Position numbers and translations under genes: made by a program
From: a virus
Strand: one strand, 5' to 3'
Length of the DNA: 32,585 nt
IMG/VR virus record: IMGVR_UViG_3300049216_000176
Span: 1-32,585 of that record
Shown: positions 21,963 through 29,021 of the stretch, one piece after another
Position numbering within the stretch: the first letter of the stretch is position 1
Layout: each line of letters starts with the position of its first letter
The notes under the pieces: model-generated
The model's input: the letters and a program-made list of their open reading frames with translations, nothing else
Database searches by the model: none
What the model was told of the DNA's origin: nothing

Positions 21963-22157
21963 ATGATTTCATTCCGTGAGTGGCGACTGAGAGAAGTGCT
22001 TGGACCGACTAGCCCGTCAATGGTGGACGACGAAGGCGACGGGCTGGAACGGGTGTTGAAGAACAACCCCGCCCCAGCCCTTGATGTGATGAACCCGAAG
22101 GAACGCCCGCCGACCCGTCAGAACCGGGCGAAACCGATTTTCAGTAAGAAGAAATAA
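21963..22157 (+). CDS. 64-residue protein with targeting-peptide-like N-terminus
   Basis: The start at ATG 21963 follows GCGAGGAGGCTCT. The N-terminus MISFREWRLREVLGPTSP has the aromatic amphipathic pattern of the internal-protein leader at 16061, with LRE at residues 9-11 as a candidate prohead-protease site. The remainder is acidic and then basic (RPPTRQNRAKPIFSKKK) with no recognised domain. Such a peptide could be packaged into the head. The 3' end overlaps the convergent sirtuin gene by 17 bp. Confidence 0.65.
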   Translation: MISFREWRLREVLGPTSPSMVDDEGDGLERVLKNNPAPALDVMNPKERPPTRQNRAKPIFSKKK

Positions 22158-22869
22158 GTTCTTCCGCCAGCAGCGGCATGTGATGTCCCGCCGTACCTTC
22201 CAGGCGGGTGTAACTGTGCAGTCGCAGCGGCGGCTTCAAGTCGATGAAATACTTCTTGGCGGCGACCCGGAAGGTGAACAACAGACCCGCAGCCGGTTGG
22301 ACCTGGGCGCTGGTCCCGATCCCGATGAACACGTCGGTGTTGGGAGCCATGTCGTCCAGGTCTTTGTACTTCATGTCCACCGCCTCGCCGAACCAGACCA
22401 CGGCGGGCCGCATGTGTCCCCCGCACTTCGGACACATATCCCCGTCCTTTACCGGCTCCGTGTGCGTCGTCTCGTAGTCGCAGGTGTACTGCATGTCGCC
22501 GTCGAGGTTGCTGATGTTCTTGTGCCACTCGCACTTCCGCTTCCCGATACTGCCGTGCAAGTGCCAGACGTTCGTACACCCGGCCCGTTCCAACAGGTCG
22601 TCGATGTTCTGGGTGATGTTCAGTACGTCGTACTTTTCTTCGAGTTTGGCGATGGCGAAGTGGGCGGCGTTCGGTTCGACCGACTTGACGTTGGCGAACC
22701 GCTCGGCGTAGAAGTCCAGGATGAGTTGGCGGTTCCTGGGCCACGCTTCGTGGTCGGCCACGTCCTCAACTTTGTGGTTGTGCCACAACCCGTTGGTGTC
22801 CCGGAAGGTGGGAATGCCGGACTCGTTAGACAGTCCTGCCCCAGAGAAGATCACGATTTTCTTTTTCAT
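22141..22869 (-). CDS. Sir2-family NAD-dependent protein deacylase (sirtuin)
   Basis: It removes acyl groups from lysines using NAD. The 242-residue chain contains GAGLSNESGIPTFR at 10-23, TQNIDDLLERAG at 86-97 and the catalytic His105 in HLHGS. The zinc ligands are probably Cys113, Cys130, Cys146 and Cys149. VVWFGE is at 157-162 and a GTS near 180. It thus looks like a full bacterial class III/U deacylase rather than the NADase-type SIR2 of defence systems, which usually lack the zinc module. The start overlaps the upstream stop as ATGA, and GGGAG is close by. A phage sirtuin could alter acylation of host proteins. Confidence 0.93.
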   Translation of the reverse strand: MKKKIVIFSGAGLSNESGIPTFRDTNGLWHNHKVEDVADHEAWPRNRQLILDFYAERFANVKSVEPNAAHFAIAKLEEKYDVLNITQNIDDLLERAGCTNVWHLHGSIGKRKCEWHKNISNLDGDMQYTCDYETTHTEPVKDGDMCPKCGGHMRPAVVWFGEAVDMKYKDLDDMAPNTDVFIGIGTSAQVQPAAGLLFTFRVAAKKYFIDLKPPLRLHSYTRLEGTAGHHMPLLAEELISSY

Positions 22870-23402
22870 TTTTTCTCCCATTTTTGCCATCTCCCGTTTT
22901 TCTTCTGGTAAAAGTAGCGTGCCGACAGTGGCACATCGAACCACAGTTCTTTGTCGCCGAAATTGAGGGCGGTTTTTTCGATGACGGGCGACTGATGAAT
23001 AATACTCATCGGGCAAAGCCACGCCAACGGATGTCTTGTGGAAATCAGGCTGTACAAGTCAGCCCTGTTATCGTTTTTTCTATATGGGATGCTAAGGTAA
23101 GAATAGCAGAACGGGAAAAGATGGATCGGATCGGGATCAAAAGGATCGGAGAAATGTTTATTCGACAAATCCGGTCGTGCCTCTCCTTCAACTCGAAATT
23201 GTTTCGAGTTTCCCACCATCCAAAAAGACAGATCGAATTTACCCTGAGAGAAGTCCAGATTGGCTTCGCTATCGTTGAAATTGAATCTGTCGAGATTGCT
23301 TCCGAGAAGATCGTTTAGTATTTCTACGATGCGTTCTTTTGCGAACGCATCGGATTGTTTGTGGTCGAGGTCTTTTCCGACCGCATACGGCTTGTTTTTC
23401 AT
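22866..23402 (-). CDS. Unknown protein coupled to the sirtuin
   Basis: The 178-residue protein is encoded by DNA that is visibly AT-richer than its neighbours. I do not recognise it. It has a charged N-terminus, a helix AFAKERIVEILNDLLGSNL, then FDLSFWMVGNSKQFRVEGEARPDL, which loosely resembles the D...E-x-K core of PD-(D/E)xK nucleases but lacks the lysine. An aromatic stretch LFPFCYSYLSIPYRK follows, and the basic end is GRWQKWEKK. Its stop overlaps the sirtuin start (ATGA), so the two are co-translated and may work together. Confidence 0.7.
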   Translation of the reverse strand: MKNKPYAVGKDLDHKQSDAFAKERIVEILNDLLGSNLDRFNFNDSEANLDFSQGKFDLSFWMVGNSKQFRVEGEARPDLSNKHFSDPFDPDPIHLFPFCYSYLSIPYRKNDNRADLYSLISTRHPLAWLCPMSIIHQSPVIEKTALNFGDKELWFDVPLSARYFYQKKNGRWQKWEKK

Positions 23403-23419
23403 GTAAGCAATGTATCAGG

Positions 23420-24196
23420 TTACTTTGCTGGAAGCAAGATGAGCTTCTTGCCGTCCAGCTTTTCGTTCGTAGCCCGGTCGATCACGGGCAGCAGTTGGGC
23501 GGGCGGCGTGAACTTGTACGGGATGATGTCCTGGTCGGCGTAGATCACGCACACCCAGCCCTCCCACCGTCGCTCGAACTCCTCCATCGTCCAGGTGCGA
23601 ATCTTCAACGTCTTGTCGGAGTTGTTGATGTACTTGACGATTTTGTTCTTCTCGTCGTAATGCACCAGATTCATGGCGTGACCGGGGATCGAAAACAGTA
23701 CGCCCCTCTTCTCTTCCACCACCGCCTTGCGGATCAACTCACGGCCCTTGGTCTTGTCGGTGGTCTGTACGAATTTCACTTTGATTTCGTTCAATTTCCG
23801 GGCGGCACTGTTCGGGCTGGAGTAACCTTTGCAGTCCGGCAAGTCCGTCAAGTTGAAAAGTTTCGGCTCTTCCGCCCACCGGCCCAGGCACTCCAGCGAA
23901 CACCACACGCACTGAATGCTCGTCCGGTTGAACACCCGATCCTTCATCGGGATCGGCACTTGCGTGTTCTTGAGTTCGGCGTCGTCGTCCGGCTGCCCCT
24001 CGAAGGCGTAGCACGGGTTCGCAACTGTATCCACGTTGGGATACATGCGGTCCATGTTGACCGGCAGCGGGCGTTGTTCGATTGGGAGTAGGGTTTGGGC
24101 GGGGACTGCCGGTTTGTACGGCAAGATGAAAGATGCTGCAATCAGGACATAAAAAGCGCCGACGGAGAACCAAGCTGCCTTTTTGAATCCAACCAT
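23420..24196 (-). CDS. Membrane-anchored papain-like (C39-type) cysteine peptidase
   Basis: I use ATG 24196, preceded by GGAGGGTT, giving 258 residues. A single membrane span (about 8-25) and a Pro-rich linker put the domain outside the cytoplasm. Residues 95-103 read QCVWCSLEC, the glutamine/cysteine start of a papain-like active site. GVLFSIPGHAMNLVHYDEKNKIVKYINNSD (165-194) supplies His173 and an Asn/Asp, as in C39 and transglutaminase-like folds. Four or more cysteines may form disulfides. Its 5' end overlaps the upstream gene by 55 bp. It joins the M14 enzyme as a second anchored extracytoplasmic hydrolase. Confidence 0.7.
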   Translation of the reverse strand: MVGFKKAAWFSVGAFYVLIAASFILPYKPAVPAQTLLPIEQRPLPVNMDRMYPNVDTVANPCYAFEGQPDDDAELKNTQVPIPMKDRVFNRTSIQCVWCSLECLGRWAEEPKLFNLTDLPDCKGYSSPNSAARKLNEIKVKFVQTTDKTKGRELIRKAVVEEKRGVLFSIPGHAMNLVHYDEKNKIVKYINNSDKTLKIRTWTMEEFERRWEGWVCVIYADQDIIPYKFTPPAQLLPVIDRATNEKLDGKKLILLPAK

Positions 24197-24831
24197 AACC
24201 CTCCTTGTCTCCTGTACTCGCCCAGAAACACTAGCTCGCCTGGGAAGCAATCAATGCAAAGCATGTACTTGCACCACTTGATCCACCACTGCCAGATTTC
24301 GGAGTACAACGAAGCCACCATGCTGCGCTGATCCGTAGCTATTTCCGAACTGGATTTGTACACGGGTATGTATGCTTTGGAATCGCATAATTGGGGAACG
24401 TACTTCTGCACGAACTCCTTCCAAAGCCAGTTGAGTTTTTCTTCCTTGTGGTTCATCGTGTCGAGATAGTTGTCGTAATAGTGGTTGTAGATTTTCCCGT
24501 CCATCGGGTGGTGGGAAAGGTTCTCGGAAAAGGGAACCGGAGATGCGTGATAGGCTAACAGCCGGTGGTTCGGCACGACGACCGACTCGTGACTGAACAC
24601 GTCTGATTTGGGAACACGAAATTCCGAAAACGAAGGGAGCATTTGGCTGCGGCTGCACGCAGAAACGTGCCAGTGTTTAACGCAGTAGAATTGCGAAGGT
24701 TTGAACTCTTCGTTTATCGTAATTGCGACCTTGTTGAAAGTGCCTTGTTCTATCGTAAACAAAGAACAAGGCACTTTCATCCACTGCCGGATCAGTCCTT
24801 TTCGGACCAGATATTCAATAGCCAGATGCAC
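24142..24831 (-). CDS. Unknown protein
   Basis: The frame begins at GTG 24831, directly after the TAG of the poly-aspartate gene, and gives 229 residues. It is rich in His, Trp and Tyr, for example FYCVKHWHVSAC and IYNHYYDNYLDTMNHKEEKLNWLWKEF. No family is recognised. A 15-bp perfect inverted repeat lies inside residues 19-33. Composition is more AT-rich than the neighbours. The end overlaps the start of the cysteine-peptidase gene by 55 bp. The absence of an obvious ribosome site fits translation coupled to the preceding gene. Confidence 0.6.
   Translation of the reverse strand: MHLAIEYLVRKGLIRQWMKVPCSLFTIEQGTFNKVAITINEEFKPSQFYCVKHWHVSACSRSQMLPSFSEFRVPKSDVFSHESVVVPNHRLLAYHASPVPFSENLSHHPMDGKIYNHYYDNYLDTMNHKEEKLNWLWKEFVQKYVPQLCDSKAYIPVYKSSSEIATDQRSMVASLYSEIWQWWIKWCKYMLCIDCFPGELVFLGEYRRQGGLWLDSKRQLGSPSALFMS
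24736..24778. repeat. 15-bp perfect inverted repeat with 13-nt loop
   Basis: GAAAGTGCCTTGTTC (24736-24750) is complementary to 24764-24778. The hairpin lies inside a coding region, about 55-95 bases after the poly-aspartate stop. No U-run follows on either strand, so it is not a standard terminator. Confidence 0.85.
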
Positions 24832-25184
24832 TATTCATCCTCTTCGTCTTCGTCGTCGTAATCATCATCGTCGTCCTCATCATCATCGAAGTCATCATCG
24901 TCGTCGTCGTCTTCGTCCTCATCATCGTCGAAGTCGTCGTCGTCGAGGTCATCATCGTCATCGTCATCATCATCGTCGTCAAGATCGGAATCCCAATCGT
25001 CGTCATCATCATCATCATCATCGTCGTCGTCGTCGTCATCGTCGAGATCGGAATCCCAATCGTCATCGTCGTCGTCGTCGAGATCGGTATCTTCCTCATC
25101 CTCGTCGTCGTACTGGTCGTTTTCCTCGTCATCGTCCTTCTTGCGGGACATGACGAGCCACTTGTCTTCATACATGCGATCCAT
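24831..25184 (-). CDS. Poly-aspartate protein
   Basis: The 117-residue protein starts at ATG 25184 after AAAAAGGAGAAAGTATC. The first 20 residues are ordinary and include basic residues (MDRMYEDKWLVMSRKKDD). The remaining 95 are almost all Asp and Glu, broken by regular W, L, F, S and Y residues, including two DDWDSDLDDD units and DFDDDEDD units. The calculated pI must be extremely low. Such a chain could mimic DNA, chelate Ca2+ or Mg2+, or chaperone a basic protein. It is the first gene of a minus-strand run. Repeat length variation is likely. Confidence 0.8.
   Translation of the reverse strand: MDRMYEDKWLVMSRKKDDDEENDQYDDEDEEDTDLDDDDDDDWDSDLDDDDDDDDDDDDDDDDWDSDLDDDDDDDDDDDLDDDDFDDDEDEDDDDDDDFDDDEDDDDDYDDEDEEDE
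24840..25100 (-). repeat. GAT/GAC/GAA codon-repeat tract
   Basis: This tract of near-perfect trinucleotide repeats (GTC/ATC on the plus strand) encodes the poly-Asp region. It contains two longer units that share TCGGAATCCCAATCGTC (near 24986 and 25047), which marks an internal duplication of about 60 bp. Confidence 0.85.
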
Positions 25185-25236
25185 GATACTTTCTCCTTTT
25201 TGGGGCTTAAAGCGATACATAGAGAGGAGGGAGGCC
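25185..25236. promoter_or_regulatory. Divergent promoter region with GATACATA box
   Basis: GATACATA (25214-25221) lies 15 bases upstream of ATG 25237, overlapping the approach to the GAGGAGGGAGG ribosome site. The left half contains the AAGGAG ribosome site of the poly-aspartate gene. Confidence 0.4.
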
Positions 25237-25689
25237 ATGAAAAAATTCACACTGATTTTTTGTTTGATTGCGGCATTGTTTACTACGGGTTGCGCCGCAT
25301 TCAACCCATTTAGTCTCGCCAGTCCCATTGTCACCGGCGTGGTGATGTGGAAAGATGGCGAGGCCGTCAAATACTACAACGAAGAAACAGACCCGATGCA
25401 CCGTTCTGTAAAGGCGGCACTAAAGGATTTGAATCTCCCCGTTTCCAAGGACGAAGCCGTGAAAGACGGCTACTACATTGTTGCTGGCGACAAGGACAGA
25501 TTCAAGATACACATCTTGACCGTTCGCCCTCATATTACCAAAGTAAGTATCCGTGTCAACTTCATGGGCGACAAACCCTATGCTGAGTTGGTGTACAAGA
25601 CCACGGATACTTTTGTTGACACCATCGACTTCAACAACGGTCGCCCGGTTAAGGGCGAACGCTTCAAGTTGTTCCGTCGGGATAATTAG
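25237..25689 (+). CDS. DUF3568-like lipoprotein
   Basis: The 150-residue protein has a lipoprotein signal: MKKF, a hydrophobic stretch TLIFCLIAALF, then lipobox TTGC with Cys19. After lipidation it would sit in a cell membrane facing the periplasm. The mature part has V.YYNEETDPMHRSVKAALKDLNLPVSKDEAVKDGYYIVAG...F.I.I..V.P..TKVSIRV.FMG, which matches the DUF3568 family of small bacterial lipoproteins of unknown role. In a phage it could be a superinfection-exclusion or lysis-related lipoprotein. The strong GGAGGGAGG ribosome site sets the start. Confidence 0.85.
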   Translation: MKKFTLIFCLIAALFTTGCAAFNPFSLASPIVTGVVMWKDGEAVKYYNEETDPMHRSVKAALKDLNLPVSKDEAVKDGYYIVAGDKDRFKIHILTVRPHITKVSIRVNFMGDKPYAELVYKTTDTFVDTIDFNNGRPVKGERFKLFRRDN

Positions 25690-27374
25690 CAGACCTTTCT
25701 GGAAGCACCGTAGGTTCTACTGTATCGGGCGGCTCCGCTGCCCGATACTTTCGTATAGCAGCCGAGTTTCGGCCTCGGAGTCGGTTCCGGGGGATTGCAC
25801 CCGCAGACCGGGATCGAGCCGCAGCCTTTGCACCCGCACCCGGCGTTGTTGTTTCCCTTGTATCCTTTCTGATATTCCGGGGCGTTCGGGTCGCAGGCGT
25901 TGTTCTTGTTGCACCCGCATCCGGCCCCGCAAGCGTGGCTGCGGAGCAGGGCGTTATCCTTCGTGATCTCGAACGCCGTTTTCGGGTCCGGGCTTACCAT
26001 CTGGTGGTTGTGCAGGTAGTCCAGGCAGTGCCGGGCCGACCGCACGGCCTCGTCTTCGTCCGCTTCGTGGCCGTCAACCATAACGCCTTCGTTATCGAAG
26101 TGATAGACGCTTTCCATCGGAACTTCGACGTGGACGTTGTACAACGGATTTGCCCTGTGGTTGCCAAGGGCGGAAACCGTGTGGTTCGCCATCTTGAGCA
26201 TCCTCGTTTTGCGAACGTAAACGCTCTGCCCGGCGACGTGCGTAACGACTTCGGCGTCCGGCAGGGCGGCGACTTCGGAGGCATTGGTGTCGCTCATTGC
26301 CATGACCTTTTCGATCAGGATGTTGCGACCGTTGAATACCTCAAGCAAAATATCCCGGTGCGGGCTGCCGTGCAGTCCGTCCGCAACCAACATCTGGCGG
26401 GCCAGGGCGTCGAACAGGCGGGTCGTGTTCGGCACGTCGATAACTGCGTTTAGCAGGTATTCGGCGGCGGTGTCACGGGCCTGTCGTGCGGCGGTCATGG
26501 AGTCCATGCCGCCCAGGTGCAACTTGCGGTGCAGCTTCGCCAGGAACTCCCACCACGCTCCGGTCCAAATGCGACTGAAGTTGTGGGGTTCTTTGCTGAG
26601 TAGGGTGTCCGACGTATCTTCCGGCAGGGTTTCCGGCTGAACGTATTTGAAATCGTTGACGGCGTTCCTCAAGTAAGCCGGGTTGTATCCCGCCGCCGGT
26701 GGAGCCAAGTGGTAGGCACAAAGACCCATCTGCTTCGCCAGACGGCTGATGACGCTGCTCTGGAGTAGGTTGTTGTTGGTTTCGTTCAGGGCGTGCTGGA
26801 TCATCGGGTCGTGCTGCATCATTTCCAAGATGGCGTGGCAGTCGCCGAACGCTTCGTGGAATGCGAACACTTCCAGGGCCGTAGCGTTCCAGAAGTCGGG
26901 GCGCAGGATGTCCAGGACGGCGTGCCCCAACTCGTGGGCGACGACGGAGGCGGCGTCACAAGCGAAGACGAGCTTGTTCAGAACCGGGTCTTTGATGTAG
27001 AAGAATCGCAACGCCTGACGGTCGTAATAGGCGTTCAAATCTTCACCGGCCCGCACCATGACCATCAACACGTTGGTTGCGGCCCAGCGGGTCATGGCCT
27101 TCTTGCTCTTGCTGGTGATGTATCGCATGGCCGTGCCGATGGTGATGGCCGACGTTGCGGCCTGCCATCCGAGCGAGCCGACGGGCTGGCTGCCGCCCAA
27201 ATATCCCTGGATTGCGATGGGGAGCGGGGTCGAACCCAACGGCATCTCCGCTGCGAGTTCCGGGGTGGACGGATCATCGAAGAAGTAGTGGGTTGGACCC
27301 TGGTTGATTTGACGCTGGGGGCGAGGGGTCGGCAGCCCCTTGTTGATAACGATCTTGGTCCTGTTGACTGGCAT
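25686..27374 (-). CDS. Thermolysin-like (gluzincin) metallopeptidase with Cys-rich tail
   Basis: The 562-residue protein starts at ATG 27374, after GGAGGTATT; the open frame extends upstream without a ribosome site. VVAHELGHAV (145-154) supplies H147, E148 and H151, and FHEAFGDCHAIL supplies E174, matching the HExxH...NEAxSD arrangement of M4/M36 peptidases. The domain spans about 20-420. The C-terminal 60 residues contain clustered Cys/Gly pairs (CGAGCGC, AGCGCKGCGS, VCGC) that could bind metal or form disulfides. No signal peptide is seen, so release by lysis or packaging in the virion is more likely than Sec export. Confidence 0.85.
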   Translation of the reverse strand: MPVNRTKIVINKGLPTPRPQRQINQGPTHYFFDDPSTPELAAEMPLGSTPLPIAIQGYLGGSQPVGSLGWQAATSAITIGTAMRYITSKSKKAMTRWAATNVLMVMVRAGEDLNAYYDRQALRFFYIKDPVLNKLVFACDAASVVAHELGHAVLDILRPDFWNATALEVFAFHEAFGDCHAILEMMQHDPMIQHALNETNNNLLQSSVISRLAKQMGLCAYHLAPPAAGYNPAYLRNAVNDFKYVQPETLPEDTSDTLLSKEPHNFSRIWTGAWWEFLAKLHRKLHLGGMDSMTAARQARDTAAEYLLNAVIDVPNTTRLFDALARQMLVADGLHGSPHRDILLEVFNGRNILIEKVMAMSDTNASEVAALPDAEVVTHVAGQSVYVRKTRMLKMANHTVSALGNHRANPLYNVHVEVPMESVYHFDNEGVMVDGHEADEDEAVRSARHCLDYLHNHQMVSPDPKTAFEITKDNALLRSHACGAGCGCNKNNACDPNAPEYQKGYKGNNNAGCGCKGCGSIPVCGCNPPEPTPRPKLGCYTKVSGSGAARYSRTYGASRKVC

Positions 27375-27425
27375 AATACCTCCTGTATCTAACGAGACTG
27401 GAGTATATAGTGGAGGAGAATCAAT
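27375..27425. promoter_or_regulatory. Divergent promoter region with TATATA box
   Basis: AGTATATAG at 27402-27410 on the plus strand lies 16 bases upstream of ATG 27426, immediately before the GGAGGAG ribosome site. Confidence 0.45.
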
Positions 27426-27962
27426 ATGCGAAGTAGTATGTTTGAAAGGAAAGAGCAGATCATCCGTGAACAACGGACAATCGAGGCCATGCGCAACGGC
27501 CTGATGGGATCGCAGGGCAAACTCGCCAAGATCGCCTGCACGTTCGGCGACCCCATCATCCGCCAGGGCAGTTCCAACTACCAACAAAACTACCTGCCCA
27601 ACGAAGACGACGTGTTCGACGAGGACGATCTTCCGACGGCAGACGAGGACGAAGTGAGTCACACCATCGGTTGGAACTTTGACGGTATGCGTAGGGGAAT
27701 GCACCTGTCGATTTTCTGGAACGAAGAAGTTCGTGAACTGAAAGTTTACTGGAAGAGCTACTTGGTTTACCGTGAGGCGCAGAACGAACTCGACGGCTAC
27801 CACCCGAACCCGGAGTGGGAGGAAAAAGTCGAACAACTCTTCCAGGAGTCCAGAAAACAAGAGCGAACGAACCGGAAGGAACAGGCGAAGGTGGCGGGCG
27901 TACAGGCCCGGCGGGAGCAGAAGGAATTCTTGGACGAGATGAAGTTGAAGTGGGGCATCTGA
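27426..27962 (+). CDS. Unknown acidic/coiled-coil phage protein
   Basis: The 178-residue protein starts after GGAGGAGAATCAAT. The N-terminus (about 5-30) is a charged helix. Residues 55-75 are acidic (NEDDVFDEDDLPTADEDE). A small beta region follows (GMHLSIFWNEEVRELKVYWKSYLVYREA). Residues 125-175 form a basic coiled coil (EEKVEQLFQESRKQERTNRKEQAKVAGVQARREQKEF). No family is recognised. It is the first of a short plus-strand series, each member with its own TA-rich upstream box. Confidence 0.7.
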   Translation: MRSSMFERKEQIIREQRTIEAMRNGLMGSQGKLAKIACTFGDPIIRQGSSNYQQNYLPNEDDVFDEDDLPTADEDEVSHTIGWNFDGMRRGMHLSIFWNEEVRELKVYWKSYLVYREAQNELDGYHPNPEWEEKVEQLFQESRKQERTNRKEQAKVAGVQARREQKEFLDEMKLKWGI

Positions 27963-27984
27963 TCGGGTAAAATCGGGACGCCGT

Positions 27985-27994
27985 AAATATATAC
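27985..27994 (+). promoter_or_regulatory. TATATA late-type promoter box
   Basis: AAATATATAC lies 15-24 bases upstream of ATG 28009, with AAAAGGG as the ribosome site in between. Confidence 0.45.
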
Positions 27995-28008
27995 AAAAGG
28001 GTTCTGCT

Positions 28009-28359
28009 ATGGAAAATTTGCTTCGTGAACTTTACGCCAACGGATTCCACATTGTCCCGGAAGGGGCAGAGTGGGTCGCCTCGACGATTCGCACCGAGCC
28101 GGTGAGGAGCGACACATACGAGGGCGCAGTCAAACTCGCCTACGCCGCTTTGCAGGAGTCAAAGGGCATATCGACGATCCGAGAATTCACGGCCATTGTT
28201 CGCTACAACAGGGGTCTTGGGATCGAGTACAAGAACCTGCCGACAATTCAAGCCGTCAACTTGGACGAAGCCAGAGCTATGGCGACCATAAATGCCGACA
28301 AAATCGTCGGGGGTCCAGGGGTGGACATTCGAGAGGTTAGGGTGAAACCGAAAGGCTAA
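28009..28359 (+). CDS. Unknown 116-residue phage protein
   Basis: The gene follows a TATATA box and an AAAAGGG ribosome site. The protein mixes helices and strands: MENLLRELYANGFHIV, then YEGAVKLAYAALQESKG, a strand EFTAIVRYNRGLGIEYKNLPTI, a helix LDEARAMATINADKIV, and the final strand VDIREVRVKPKG. The layout suggests a small alpha/beta domain. I do not recognise a family. LLRE at residues 4-7 resembles a prohead-protease site but lacks the aromatic leader seen elsewhere. Confidence 0.7.
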   Translation: MENLLRELYANGFHIVPEGAEWVASTIRTEPVRSDTYEGAVKLAYAALQESKGISTIREFTAIVRYNRGLGIEYKNLPTIQAVNLDEARAMATINADKIVGGPGVDIREVRVKPKG

Positions 28360-28385
28360 TAGGTCCGCAGATTTCCATTGCTGCT

Positions 28386-28395
28386 GGATACATAC
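28386..28395 (+). promoter_or_regulatory. GATACATAC promoter-like box
   Basis: GGATACATAC is identical to the box at 3388-3397 and lies 32 bases upstream of ATG 28427, with AAAGGAG as the ribosome site. Confidence 0.4.
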
Positions 28396-28426
28396 TCCTA
28401 GACCGTCTCTATAAAGGAGAACAATT

Positions 28427-29017
28427 ATGGACGACTTCAAAACTGAAAAGTGGACGCTTGATGATGGCCGCAGGGCCGAGCGTCGGGTCACGGACAATGT
28501 AAATCCTACTGGAGAGGCGGAACGGGTCATTGAACTTCACGTCGAAGATGAACGCCCACTTCGTCTCCAGCAGCGAGTAGTAGAAAAACGCAAGCCCTTC
28601 GTTTACGAAAGGGAAATTCACACCGTTGACAAGTCTGGCAATGTTGTGGAGAAAAAGGTCGAGGCCGTCGAGCCACGAGTCCAGATGCAGTTGGTCGAAC
28701 ACCTTGTTACCGACAACGGCGTGAGTGCCCTCAGCACCGACCCGGTTGTTGCTAACGACTGCCACGTTACGAAAGAGGAGATGATCGAAACCATCGTCAG
28801 CGCCATCAAAGCCCTGAAGACGGAAATTGAGGTCAAGCAGCCGGTGGTTCAGACCCCGGTTCCGGTCCAGGCCGCTCCGGTCCCAGGCAGCCTCGCCGAA
28901 GAAATCGCCCGTCGAAACGGTGCGACCGCCCAGCAGCCGGGAACTGTCAATATGGTTCTCTGGGGCGTGATTGCTGCCCTCGTCATCGGCTTGGGGTATG
29001 TAATCTTCGGTATGTAA
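28427..29017 (+). CDS. Tail-anchored membrane protein of unknown function
   Basis: The 196-residue protein starts after AAAGGAGAACAATT. Residues 1-95 are highly charged and carry a repeating RRV/EKR pattern with beta character (RVIELHVEDERPLRLQQRVVEKRKPFVYEREIHTVDKSGNVVEKKVEAVE). Residues 110-140 form a helix, and 140-165 are a Pro/Gln linker. The C-terminus MVLWGVIAALVIGLGYVIFGM is a single membrane anchor, so the bulk faces the cytoplasm. No family is recognised. Membrane attachment could serve lysis control, replication-site anchoring or exclusion of other phages. Confidence 0.75.
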   Translation: MDDFKTEKWTLDDGRRAERRVTDNVNPTGEAERVIELHVEDERPLRLQQRVVEKRKPFVYEREIHTVDKSGNVVEKKVEAVEPRVQMQLVEHLVTDNGVSALSTDPVVANDCHVTKEEMIETIVSAIKALKTEIEVKQPVVQTPVPVQAAPVPGSLAEEIARRNGATAQQPGTVNMVLWGVIAALVIGLGYVIFGM

Positions 29018-29021
29018 GCAA

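Noticed and set aside
22141-22869. SIR2 NADase of an abortive-infection system
   Set aside because: The presence of the four-cysteine zinc module and the standard substrate loop points to a deacylase.
22866-23402. PD-(D/E)xK restriction-type nuclease
   Set aside because: The E-x-E-A-R stretch lacks the catalytic lysine and the surrounding fold is not evident. Kept as unknown.
24831-25184. Simple microsatellite with no gene
   Set aside because: The tract sits in a frame with a strong ribosome site and a normal non-repetitive N-terminus, and aromatic residues recur regularly, so a coding gene is more likely.
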